Positions 53,304 through 61,450 of a stretch of 64,000 nucleotides of DNA are shown in pieces. The stretch is from Marinifilum_A sediminis (lineage in GTDB: Bacteria; Bacteroidota; Bacteroidia; Bacteroidales; Marinifilaceae): the NCBI GenBank assembly GCA_947496465.1, contig CANMCX010000016.1, positions 21,298 through 85,297 of the forward strand, given 5' to 3'. Both the position numbers and the translations under genes were made by a program. The stretch's first letter is position 1. Each line of letters begins with the position of its first letter. The notes beneath the pieces are model-generated. The model had not been told where the DNA came from and did no database searches. It saw only the letters and a program-made list of their open reading frames with translations.

Positions 53304-54467
53304 CTAAATTTTTGAATCCAAAAAATAACCATAAACTCCATTTAGTTTCTTCTTGGGGATATCAATCTGTTTTAAAGCTTTACCAATTTTCACAACATTC
53401 AGATAGTTAATATTCAACATCTGGCTAAGTTTCGCCTTGATATCTGTTGCAGTCCGAAACGAATTAGGATCTTCTGATTCACCGTGAGTAAAATGCTTTT
53501 GAATTAACTGTCTCTCTTCTGATAAGATTTGAAACGCTTGATTTCTGCTTTCATTCTCGTTGATCTCATCCAATGATAAATTACAATCGAACTTGGTTTT
53601 CACAAGATGATAAGCCTGAGCATAGACTAAATCAATATCAATCTTCTTCGAATACTCCCAGTCAATTTTTTCAATCTCAAAACACAACCAACGAACAGAT
53701 CCTGTTTCATCCATCAGGAACTCCATTTCATTAGTAGAACCTATAAAACTACATCTTCTTGGAATAACTGAAGCTTTTCGCTCATAAGGTAACCGATCGT
53801 TAATCTTTTCCTTTGAAAAGAGTGCCTTTAAACTATTGATATCTCTTCGTGAAAGAGTTGCTAATTCATCCAGATTGATCAGGATATTTGTTGCCAGAGC
53901 GATACGACTATCTTTATCAATTGATATATTCTCAGAGATATAATCGCCCAAAGTTGGCGGACAAAGAAACCTACAGAAAGTTGATTTCCCACTGTTCTGC
54001 TTATCATGAACAAATATTAAAGCTTGCTTGTTAAAAAAACGGCTGTCAATTGCTGTTTTAATAACCCGAACCATCCACTTACGAAAATGTAATTCAAAAG
54101 AATTTTGATCGTTAGTGTGAACATACGAAGCTAGATTTCCAATATGATCAATCCCATCCCACTCTGGAAGATTGGCAAAATAACTTTCGAATGGATTGTA
54201 ATCGGGTACATAATCAGATTTTAAAAGAGCCAAAAGGTTTGCAATACTGATATTGATACCTTCTTTCTGCAATTCTATATAAAGTGAATTTTCACATAGT
54301 ATCCGCCATTTAGAATTGTCTTTCTTTCTTATCTCTATATCAAGACTGATAATGTTATTTCTAAGCAAATAGCGTTCATTCAGATATTCTTCAGTTAAGC
54401 TGAACTTATTTGCAATTGTTTTCTTAGGAGCTATTTCACTCACCTTCTCAGTATTTTCAGTTGTCAT
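53304..54467 (-). CDS. VapE-domain P-loop ATPase (replication helicase-like)
   Basis: A 387-residue virulence-associated E family protein. In mobile elements this family is fused to or placed beside primase parts and is thought to act as the replicative helicase. The Walker A is HDKQNSGKSTFCRF near residue 153, the Walker B ILINLDELATLS near 200, and a later sensor-like SFIGSTNEMEFL and RWLCFEIE near 245-270. The start overlaps the PriCT-2 gene stop by 4 nt (ATGA), so the two are translated together. It is followed by the heptamer cluster and the 150-bp array. Confidence 0.88.
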   Translation of the reverse strand: MTTENTEKVSEIAPKKTIANKFSLTEEYLNERYLLRNNIISLDIEIRKKDNSKWRILCENSLYIELQKEGINISIANLLALLKSDYVPDYNPFESYFANLPEWDGIDHIGNLASYVHTNDQNSFELHFRKWMVRVIKTAIDSRFFNKQALIFVHDKQNSGKSTFCRFLCPPTLGDYISENISIDKDSRIALATNILINLDELATLSRRDINSLKALFSKEKINDRLPYERKASVIPRRCSFIGSTNEMEFLMDETGSVRWLCFEIEKIDWEYSKKIDIDLVYAQAYHLVKTKFDCNLSLDEINENESRNQAFQILSEERQLIQKHFTHGESEDPNSFRTATDIKAKLSQMLNINYLNVVKIGKALKQIDIPKKKLNGVYGYFLDSKI

Positions 54468-54847
54468 ATCCTATTTTTTATCAGTACACCATGAGTTTTA
54501 GCTATCCAAAAAAGAGTTGCCAATGTAATTCCTCCACCCCTGCACTTCAAACAATTTGTATATTGTTTATCGCATTTTTCACGATTATAATCAGGATTCA
54601 AACGACTTATTCTGTGAAAGTAATTACGTCCTGTTTCTCCCAAAGACTCAGAAAGGCTAAACCCAATATTCCTCCAATTTTCGTAACCAGAGGTTATATC
54701 AAAGTTCATAGCTTCAATTTTCCTCACCAAACGGTCAACGCCTGAATCCAAATCAGCATCAACTCTTATTGTTGCAGGCAATGTTTTAGAAATTGGTGGC
54801 TTACTATCTGCCACCAACCAATCATATGGATCAAATACCTTTTTCAT
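54464..54847 (-). CDS. PriCT-2 (primase C-terminal) domain protein
   Basis: A 127-residue protein whose second half is a PriCT_2 domain: SGYENWRNIGFSLSES, GRNYFHRISRLNP and CLKCRGGGITLATLFWIAK. In many phages and islands this domain lies on the same chain as a primase-helicase; here it is a separate protein. It overlaps the upstream VirE_N gene by 17 nt and the VapE gene by 4 nt. Confidence 0.8.
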   Translation of the reverse strand: MKKVFDPYDWLVADSKPPISKTLPATIRVDADLDSGVDRLVRKIEAMNFDITSGYENWRNIGFSLSESLGETGRNYFHRISRLNPDYNREKCDKQYTNCLKCRGGGITLATLFWIAKTHGVLIKNRI

Positions 54848-55457
54848 GACTCAAATAGTTAGGGTTTATATAAACTTGAGGGTCATAAGGCAAAAAGCAT
54901 GCACGTGCAACGTCCTTTCCTGAAGCATCAACTTCGAATTGATACGTTTGTTTCAAGTAATTACCTACTGCCTTAAAATAGTTCTTGTGATCCATTAAGC
55001 GGATATCGATGGTGATCACCCATTTTAATCCATCACCCGATGGAGAACGGAACAATAGAACCGTTTCCAAACTCTCATCAGCTAGTAAGCTGTTTTTAAC
55101 TCCATCAACATCCGACAAATGATCAAAGTCCAGCACCATCAATCCTGAATGATGTTGAAAATGTTTCTCACTCCTTTTAGTAAATACCCCTGAGAAACAG
55201 ACATAGTTGAATTGGCTTGCTTTAAAAGCTCTGGCTTCTTCAACATCTTTGATTTGCCTTAATGCCTGAGTTCTTTCAATATTCCAATGTCCTTTTATTA
55301 AAGTGTAGGCATCCAAAACACTAATTGTCCTGTATGGCTTGGTATTAGATATGGGCTTTTTGAAGAAGCTAAACTCGGGTAACTTTATTTTTATCTGGTT
55401 ATCTAGATATCCAGTATCTAGATAACCGTTTATTTTACCACTTAAATTTGGTGTCAT
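54831..55457 (-). CDS. VirE N-terminal domain protein (primase-like)
   Basis: A 208-residue protein of the BT4734/VirE_N type, related to archaeo-eukaryotic primase catalytic parts. The conserved core is MVLDFDHLSDVDGVK and LFRSPSGDGLKWVITID, with acidic residues where AEP primases bind metals, followed by ASGKDVARACFLPYDP. It is the first gene of the VirE_N, PriCT-2, VapE set; the three together have the parts of one larger primase-helicase. Confidence 0.85.
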   Translation of the reverse strand: MTPNLSGKINGYLDTGYLDNQIKIKLPEFSFFKKPISNTKPYRTISVLDAYTLIKGHWNIERTQALRQIKDVEEARAFKASQFNYVCFSGVFTKRSEKHFQHHSGLMVLDFDHLSDVDGVKNSLLADESLETVLLFRSPSGDGLKWVITIDIRLMDHKNYFKAVGNYLKQTYQFEVDASGKDVARACFLPYDPQVYINPNYLSHEKGI

Positions 55458-55477
55458 ATTATTTCATTTTATAGAAA

Positions 55478-55540
55478 AACAGGGCATAGTTATCCTGTTT
55501 ACAAAGTGTTACCACTTCGCAGCATTAGTAATGCTATGCC
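55478..55540 (-). other. Structured leader of the VirE-PriCT-VapE operon
   Basis: Between the HTH gene and the VirE_N start, several helices can form: GGCATA/TATGCC (55483-55488 with 55535-55540) encloses AAGTG/CACTT (55504-55517) and GCATTA/TAATGC (55522-55534). A competing hairpin AACAGG/CCTGTT (55478-55499) overlaps the outer helix. It lies in the 5' leader of the operon, so a regulatory RNA or a DNA-processing site is possible. Confidence 0.45.
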
Positions 55541-55589
55541 ATATAATTCAATTATTTTAAAGGAAAAGAAGATTCCTTTTAAGAAAGGT

Positions 55590-55877
55590 TTACTTAAAAG
55601 ATTTCACGTAATGTTTCTTCAGATGAGCTTCGATATCTGAACTTTTATAGTAGATCTTAGAGCCAATTTGAGAAAAGGCTAAAGTTCCATTATCACGATA
55701 GGTTTGAAGTGTTCGTTTACTGATAAGAAGTGTTTGGCAAACTTCCTGATTGTCGAGCCAACGTTCTTCCAGTGGATAAAAGTGTTTTCTACTTAATTTT
55801 TCAACAGCTTCTTCCATGCTTCTTAATTGCGAGTTTATCTTTAGAAAAGCATCACTGCTCATTGTTACTACTTCCAT
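55590..55877 (-). CDS. Helix-turn-helix protein (excisionase/MerR-like)
   Basis: A 95-residue DNA-binding protein with a HTH_17-type domain (about 40-90, WLDNQEVCQTLLISKRTLQTYRDNGTLAFSQIG and KSSDIEAHLKKH). Such proteins in Bacteroidetes mobile elements act as excisionase or regulator beside the VirE/primase genes. The start ATG is at 55877. Confidence 0.85.
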   Translation of the reverse strand: MEVVTMSSDAFLKINSQLRSMEEAVEKLSRKHFYPLEERWLDNQEVCQTLLISKRTLQTYRDNGTLAFSQIGSKIYYKSSDIEAHLKKHYVKSFK

Positions 55878-55964
55878 AATATTGAAATTTAGAGTTAATT
55901 AATAAAAATCAAATCTATCTGGCGCCAGTAGATCGTTTCGGAAGCAAACATAGGCAGTACAAAG

Positions 55965-55998
55965 CAAAAAAAGGGTTGTAACTTACTTGTACAACCCT
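55965..55998 (-). terminator. Terminator after the RteC-like gene
   Basis: The stem AGGGTTGTA with TACAACCCT is followed on the minus strand by TTTTTTGC. Confidence 0.75.
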
Positions 55999-56043
55999 CA
56001 GTAACTTCACTGATTATCTGCATGATAATTCAAATGTTTTTTT

Positions 56044-57381
56044 CTAGTATTTATTCAACAATTGACGCAAACGAACCAATTTAGTCTCCCAAAATTCAAT
56101 CGCTTCATTTTGCGGACTGTCAAAATTGTTCTTTACCGATTTATAACTTATATCATCTTTTTGCTTTGATGAAAAACTTGATGCTATTTGCTTGGATAGT
56201 TTTGTGATATTATTAGTCTCTAATATATTTTCATCGCTAAGCAATCGGAACAGCAAAGCCATTTGCGACACCGTTAAATTGGACTTAATCTTTCCAAAAC
56301 CGTTCGAACTGCCCGTATTATCAAGTAAATCTCTATCATATTTTACCAATTTGTTATCAACAAAGGCAATCAACTTATCCAAAGTATTGTCTACCAAAGT
56401 CATGATATTAGATAAATGCAAATGGCGATACGGAGGACTATCCTTCAAAGTGTAAAGTCGTTTTTTAAAAGCTATCAAAACCTCATATCGTTCCTTCTCT
56501 TTCTTGCCAGATAAAGATTTGTTAAGATATTCAACACTATAAGCATAAGTCTTTACTGGTATAACACTAGTCTCGATTAGAAAATTTAAGACCTTTTCTT
56601 CTCTAGCAAAATCATCTGTAGTCTCTAACAAACCATCTAACACTTTACTTATTTTTTGAAAAAACATGTCATTTCTATTAGAATTATACCTCTCAAGATA
56701 CATTTCATCGCTGACAGCTTTTACAAAGTCTTGAAATGACAAAGAATCCTTTCCTATATCATCTTTTTCAATTTCTTCATCCTTTGGCTGACTTTGGACA
56801 TCATTAAGTGAATTATCAGAAGCATAAAGATATTTGCTAGCTTCAAATATTACGCTATCAAAAAGCACGTAATCATTTCCAAGTGAAAAACTTTTAAAAA
56901 ATTCTTTACGCCATATCTCCACTTTCGCCTCATCAATTTTCTTATATTTTAAGATTAAACTTTCATCATCTAAAACATTATCTAAAGACACAAACAACTT
57001 AACAGTAATAAACTCCAACAAGCCTACGACTCCTTCGTAGGCAACAAGAAGATTGGTATAGTAGTCGTAATTAAAAGCATCATCACTTATTTGTTCAATT
57101 ATTAAATCTTCGAGAACAGATTTTAGGCAAGACTCTATCTTTTCTTTAAAGTTCAATAGTCTCCTAGCCCTAAATTCAAACATAGATTGAATCGCTTCAC
57201 GGGATTTACCTTGTCCTGCAATATCAAAATATATTCTTTTGATTGTATCAAACTCAAAATTCAATTTCTCACTAATATCCTTTTCAAACAGAACGATCTT
57301 TTCTTTAAAGGCTATCTCAGAGTTAATATCATTATAAGTATTAAAAAACAACTTCTCAAAATATTCAAATTCATCTCTCAT
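56044..57381 (-). CDS. RteC-like mobile element regulator
   Basis: A 445-residue, largely helical, charged protein. The C-terminal 90 residues (LTVSQMALLFRLLSDENIL, then NNITKLSKQIASSFSSKQKDDIS and ending in EAIEFWETKLVRLRQLL) follow the pattern of RteC and related proteins of conjugative transposons, which control excision and transfer. The N-terminal 350 residues show no familiar domain. I call it RteC-like on the C-terminus only. It starts at 57381, next to the right end of the island, reading inwards. Confidence 0.6.
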   Translation of the reverse strand: MRDEFEYFEKLFFNTYNDINSEIAFKEKIVLFEKDISEKLNFEFDTIKRIYFDIAGQGKSREAIQSMFEFRARRLLNFKEKIESCLKSVLEDLIIEQISDDAFNYDYYTNLLVAYEGVVGLLEFITVKLFVSLDNVLDDESLILKYKKIDEAKVEIWRKEFFKSFSLGNDYVLFDSVIFEASKYLYASDNSLNDVQSQPKDEEIEKDDIGKDSLSFQDFVKAVSDEMYLERYNSNRNDMFFQKISKVLDGLLETTDDFAREEKVLNFLIETSVIPVKTYAYSVEYLNKSLSGKKEKERYEVLIAFKKRLYTLKDSPPYRHLHLSNIMTLVDNTLDKLIAFVDNKLVKYDRDLLDNTGSSNGFGKIKSNLTVSQMALLFRLLSDENILETNNITKLSKQIASSFSSKQKDDISYKSVKNNFDSPQNEAIEFWETKLVRLRQLLNKY

Positions 57382-57410
57382 GCCTAGTACTCTATTTTTT
57401 ATTCTGGGTG

Positions 57411-57418
57411 CAAAAATA
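57411..57418 (-). promoter_or_regulatory. Candidate -7 element of the RteC-like gene
   Basis: Read on the minus strand, TATTTTTG fits TAnnTTTG about 30 bases before the start. No TTTG was found at the -33 position, so this is tentative. Confidence 0.4.
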
Positions 57419-57589
57419 ATAAAATGCGGTGCATTCTGAACATTTTTTATATCTTTGAATCACTCGCAAACGAGGACATTTTGATAAAAAGCAAAGCAAT
57501 CAAGTAGTTGCAGAATTAGGTGTAGTGAAAAATTGTTTACAAGGCTAAAGTATTGTATTACAGCATACGGGAATGGATAGGTTCAAGAT

Positions 57590-57602
57590 CCTCTCTCTCC
57601 GC
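57590..57602 (+). repeat. Right attachment core (attR)
   Basis: The 13-base core CCTCTCTCTCCGC, equal to the 3' end of tRNA-Ser(GGA). GGTTC, a remnant of the T-arm, stands 10 bases before it (57580-57584) at the same offset as in the tRNA, but the intervening T-loop has decayed (AAGAT against GAATC), so the piece is not a complete tRNA. Confidence 0.8.
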
Positions 57603-57604
57603 AA

Positions 57605-57637
57605 CAAAAAGCAGCTAATTTTTAGCTGCTTTTTTTA
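57605..57637 (+). terminator. Displaced original terminator of tRNA-Ser(GGA)
   Basis: A strong hairpin (AAAAAGCAGCTAA with TTAGCTGCTTTTT, loop TTT) followed by a T-run begins 3 bases past attR. Its position makes it the terminator that followed the tRNA before the island inserted. Confidence 0.8.
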
Positions 57638-57682
57638 TGTTATAAATTACCATAAATAAAGGGATATGGGCATTTTTATTAT

Positions 57683-57724
57683 TTTAAAAAACAAAGGCTA
57701 CTCCATACAGGAATAGCCTTTGTT
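57683..57724 (-). terminator. Terminator of the ABC-M1 operon
   Basis: An 11-bp stem (AACAAAGGCTA with TAGCCTTTGTT) with T-rich sequence on the minus strand, 20 bases after the fusion protein stop. Confidence 0.8.
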
Positions 57725-57746
57725 CATTTTTTAATTAGATAACAAC

Positions 57747-60700
57747 TTATACCGATTTCTTATCGGTACCAATCTTATCTTCTTTTTCTTTTACTTTCTC
57801 TGTGTTATCAGATGTTTTCCTATCTATTAATTTGTGATAAGGATCAATACCCACGCTGTGTGGTTTCTTATCTACAACAAAGGAAAACTTATTCTCTTTT
57901 TCAGTAATATGAACTTTCTTAAATAGAATCTCTTGCTCCTCCTTATTTTCATCCTCAATAAAAATAGCAAGATCAATCCAATCATTCATATCCATGTATT
58001 CCTTATCATCCTTACTGTCTTTGGTTTGAAAAGATATTTTTACTGCTCCTTCAGCACTTTCAACTTCTTTCTTATCCTCTTTTTCTATTTTAACCACTCT
58101 GTATTTTTGGGCTTCAACAACAAAATCAACCTTATACTTTCCACCTTCTGTTTTCGAAACATAAGCACTATCTACTTTGTTATCAAAAAGGGTGATAGTT
58201 TCCAACATGTCGGTGATCACATAATCTAAAGTGTCTGGCATGTGGCGCTTCATTAGGTCAACAAATTCCAGCGAGGTGGTATATGGCGGTTCCTGAAAAG
58301 CAACATTAGAAACGTACTCGCTAAGTGCTGTATTTAGATTATCCTCGCCCATATAATCCGAAATAGCATACATCGCAACAGCTCCCTTGTTGTAGTGAAT
58401 GTATTGTTGATTCTCGTTATACATTAAAGGCTGCTCTTTTACACTCTCAGAACCTCGTCCTTTTAAATAACCATTCAGTTCTTCCTTCATGAACTTACGG
58501 ATTTTATTCTTCGGATATTTCTGCTCTAAGACTTTGATTGCTGAATACTCTGATAAACTTTCAGACATTAAGGTTGCACCTTGAACATTCGCTCCAATAA
58601 CCTGATGTGCCCACCACTGGTGCGCCATTTCATGCGCCGTAACATGGTATGCATAGTTTACAGCTCCCTCTTTCGATTTATCTTCTTTTGCGATAAAACC
58701 AATCGCTTCGGAAAATGGAATTGTATTTGGAAAAGATTGAGCAAATGTTCCGTATGTTCTTGGAAATTCGATAATACGCACTTGTTTGTGCTGATACGGA
58801 CCATAACTCTCTCCATAATATTTAAGAGAAGCTTTTAAAGCATCAACCATATCAGTAATGTTATAGTCATGTCCTTTGTGATAATAAATCTCAATATTAA
58901 CTCCATCGTACTTGTCGGTATAAACCTCATACTTACCAGATACCCAAGAATAAAAATTCAGAATTGGTGCATCCATTTTATAATGATAGTAAGCTCTATC
59001 ACCATCAACCCACTTCTTTTGTAAATAACCCGGAGCAATTGCAATTTGATCCGCAGCTGTACTCACTGTAGTTTCAAAATTAACCCAATCAGCACACTCC
59101 GAAATGTAGGTATTTCCTAAAGATAAAGTATCGGTTGGCGGTGCCATTCTATCACGTTTTGGCAAGTCGTATTTCTCACGTACCATATTATCAGTCAATT
59201 CACCTGAACGAGAATATCCAAAACTTGGGAAACCACCATTATTAAAGAAAGATCCATTTGCCAAAACAGGCGAATTGTATCTTAAAAAATGATTTTTTTG
59301 ATTGCTCAATGTAAAATGCATTTTCATTGAATCACCAGGTTGCAATGGTTTTTCCAGTTTGTAAATATTATATTGGAATACTGTATCCTTACTCACTAAA
59401 TCAGCTTTTCGCGAAAATGTAACAGCAGTGTTCTCATAAGAATAATTGATGTGTACTGAATCGATAGCTACATTGCTCTTATTTTTCACAATATAATTTC
59501 CATCCACCTTTATATCCTTAGTTTCTGGATATATATCAACATTCACTTTAGCATCAACAATACGAGGTTGTGCAATATTGAAATATTTCGAATATGTTTT
59601 TTCATACTCAACACGATCCAATTCACTTTGCTTAGCCGATTTGTGTTCATGTAAAACATTATCGAACCAATAAATATAAGATCCAACAGCTAGAAAGCCA
59701 ATAAAACAAACTGCAAGAGAAGTATAAAAAACGCGTGTTAAATTTTCTTTTGCTCTTCGAAAACGAATTTTAATAGTTTCTCGAACTCCTCTGCGCCAAA
59801 TAGCCAATCCTAACATCAATAATGATGATGAAAACAACAACCAATAAAGACGATAAAACAGGTAAGCCATTATATTATTTCCATAACCATTCATATCAGA
59901 ATATGCAATTCCCGGTCCTGAATTGAAATTAAATATCTGTTGTTCGATTCCAATTTTTGAAACAAATGGGCTAACAATCGAGAAAATAAACAATACAAAA
60001 AAGCCAATGTAAAAATTCGCAAAAAGAGACTGAACAAATAAAGAAAGAGCTGCCCAAACAATATAAGATGGTAGCATAAACACAAACAGTTCAGTAATGT
60101 AATGTAAAGGTTCAATATTGTAGTATCCTTCTGACAGTTGGATTACAATACAGGTTAACATGACTACAAATAATAAAAGGATTTGCACCTTTATTAGGGC
60201 AATAAACTTAGAGAAATACTGAACCCAGTTAGGCGTATGTGTTACATCAACCAATTCGAACATTTTTGCGCGACGTTCACGTTGAACTAACATACCAGAA
60301 TACAAAAATGTAATTAAGAGAATAAACAGTCGAAACATCGAACTTGGAATTAGTAACATTTTCCAGGTTACAGGATGAGTTGTAGTCCCAAAAAGACTCA
60401 TAGTTGTATTATGACCAACCACCATAAACAAGATTCCAAAAGCAACCAAAACCAGAAAAGGAACCGATTTGATAATAAACTTAAAGTTCATTTTAGATAT
60501 GTTCCACATCAACTTTAAATTCCAGCTGTAGCTATTGTCGATCGTTACTTTAGGAAGGTTGATATCTCTTAAATTGTTAAAATTATCTTTTACAACAACA
60601 GCACTCTTTTTAGAGAACCAACGGAAACTTAAGGCATTTTGTGTGAACTGAAACTTGTAAAAAGTAAGTGCAAATATTACTATGGATACTGCAATCCAAA

Positions 60701-61448
60701 TTAATCGGTTGATCAAAACCAAACCTCCCATAGGCAGTAGGTTCGCATTACGTTCTGCGACATTCCAATATTCTGTTGCATTTTGAATACTTGTTGCTCC
60801 AAAAGGATCTAAAAGTGCGGCTAGTGTTTTACTATCCAACTGACTCATATAACTTTCCGAAATACCTTGTACAAAAAACAGAACAATCATGGTAATAAAA
60901 CCAGCTCCCAAATTTCTTGTAAACGTAATAACACCGAATACAATAGCTCCAAAAAGAAGAATGTTAGGTAAAATAATCAAACCATAAATCTGTAAATATG
61001 CCATGGGTCTAAAAGATCCTAACATTTCAGGATTTACTCCCGGTAAAAGTGGAGCTACTAGAAAACCTAATCCAAACACTATAAATATTGCAAGAGTAAT
61101 CACAATAGAACTAAAGAATTTAGCCAGAATATATTCTGATTTCTTAAAGGGATAAGAGTACAAAATAGAATGCATGTCGGAGCTAAAATCGCGGTTTACC
61201 GAACCGCCGACAATTGATGGCAAGAGAAAATACCCCAAAGTTAAAATCCCAAAACTATTAAACAAGGCAATGGGAGAATTGGCTAAACGTACAGATGCAA
61301 CGCTTGCTGTATTGCTATCGAATACTCCCAGGTTACCAGCCATAATCAATGTTGATATGACAAAAAGTACTGCTGCATAAATGTAAGTCGCAGGGTTTTT
61401 AAGCCAATATTTAAGCTCGAACTTAAACAGTGTAATAAATTTGCTCAT
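57747..61448 (-). CDS. ABC-2 permease fused to M1-family metallopeptidase
   Basis: One 1233-residue chain joins an ABC-2 exporter permease (about 1-590, two sets of six helices) to a periplasmic peptidase of the M1 (gluzincin aminopeptidase) family (about 620-1140). The catalytic zinc site HEMAHQWWAHQ starts at His939, and the expected Glu follows in MSESLSEY, about 20 residues later, one residue further than in classical M1 enzymes. A C-terminal domain rich in Lys and Glu (about 1140-1233) follows. The family is known in Bacteroidetes, always with an ABC ATPase gene, here the next gene 2 bases upstream. It may process or export peptides; the substrate is unknown. Confidence 0.88.
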   Translation of the reverse strand: MSKFITLFKFELKYWLKNPATYIYAAVLFVISTLIMAGNLGVFDSNTASVASVRLANSPIALFNSFGILTLGYFLLPSIVGGSVNRDFSSDMHSILYSYPFKKSEYILAKFFSSIVITLAIFIVFGLGFLVAPLLPGVNPEMLGSFRPMAYLQIYGLIILPNILLFGAIVFGVITFTRNLGAGFITMIVLFFVQGISESYMSQLDSKTLAALLDPFGATSIQNATEYWNVAERNANLLPMGGLVLINRLIWIAVSIVIFALTFYKFQFTQNALSFRWFSKKSAVVVKDNFNNLRDINLPKVTIDNSYSWNLKLMWNISKMNFKFIIKSVPFLVLVAFGILFMVVGHNTTMSLFGTTTHPVTWKMLLIPSSMFRLFILLITFLYSGMLVQRERRAKMFELVDVTHTPNWVQYFSKFIALIKVQILLLFVVMLTCIVIQLSEGYYNIEPLHYITELFVFMLPSYIVWAALSLFVQSLFANFYIGFFVLFIFSIVSPFVSKIGIEQQIFNFNSGPGIAYSDMNGYGNNIMAYLFYRLYWLLFSSSLLMLGLAIWRRGVRETIKIRFRRAKENLTRVFYTSLAVCFIGFLAVGSYIYWFDNVLHEHKSAKQSELDRVEYEKTYSKYFNIAQPRIVDAKVNVDIYPETKDIKVDGNYIVKNKSNVAIDSVHINYSYENTAVTFSRKADLVSKDTVFQYNIYKLEKPLQPGDSMKMHFTLSNQKNHFLRYNSPVLANGSFFNNGGFPSFGYSRSGELTDNMVREKYDLPKRDRMAPPTDTLSLGNTYISECADWVNFETTVSTAADQIAIAPGYLQKKWVDGDRAYYHYKMDAPILNFYSWVSGKYEVYTDKYDGVNIEIYYHKGHDYNITDMVDALKASLKYYGESYGPYQHKQVRIIEFPRTYGTFAQSFPNTIPFSEAIGFIAKEDKSKEGAVNYAYHVTAHEMAHQWWAHQVIGANVQGATLMSESLSEYSAIKVLEQKYPKNKIRKFMKEELNGYLKGRGSESVKEQPLMYNENQQYIHYNKGAVAMYAISDYMGEDNLNTALSEYVSNVAFQEPPYTTSLEFVDLMKRHMPDTLDYVITDMLETITLFDNKVDSAYVSKTEGGKYKVDFVVEAQKYRVVKIEKEDKKEVESAEGAVKISFQTKDSKDDKEYMDMNDWIDLAIFIEDENKEEQEILFKKVHITEKENKFSFVVDKKPHSVGIDPYHKLIDRKTSDNTEKVKEKEDKIGTDKKSV

Positions 61449-61450
61449 AA

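Larger units (their letters stand above)
39400..57602. mobile_element. Genomic island integrated at tRNA-Ser(GGA), 18.2 kb
   Basis: The limits are a 13-bp direct repeat of the tRNA 3' end, CCTCTCTCTCCGC. The left copy is inside the intact tRNA; the right copy is part of a decayed tRNA end (GGTTC shared 5' of it). Between them lie a tyrosine integrase next to the tRNA, cargo genes (regulators, oxidoreductase, cyclase, RND efflux) and a replication-like module (VapE, PriCT-2, VirE_N, HTH, RteC-like) at the right edge. Just outside the right edge stands a strong terminator that would be the tRNA's original one. No conjugation genes (tra, mob relaxase) were seen, so it is probably a mobilisable or satellite element. 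Confidence 0.88.

Noticed and set aside
57575..57602. A further tRNA-Ser gene at the island's right end
   Set aside because: Only a part of the T-arm and the 3' acceptor strand is present; the 5' half, anticodon arm and D-arm are missing. It is an attR remnant.
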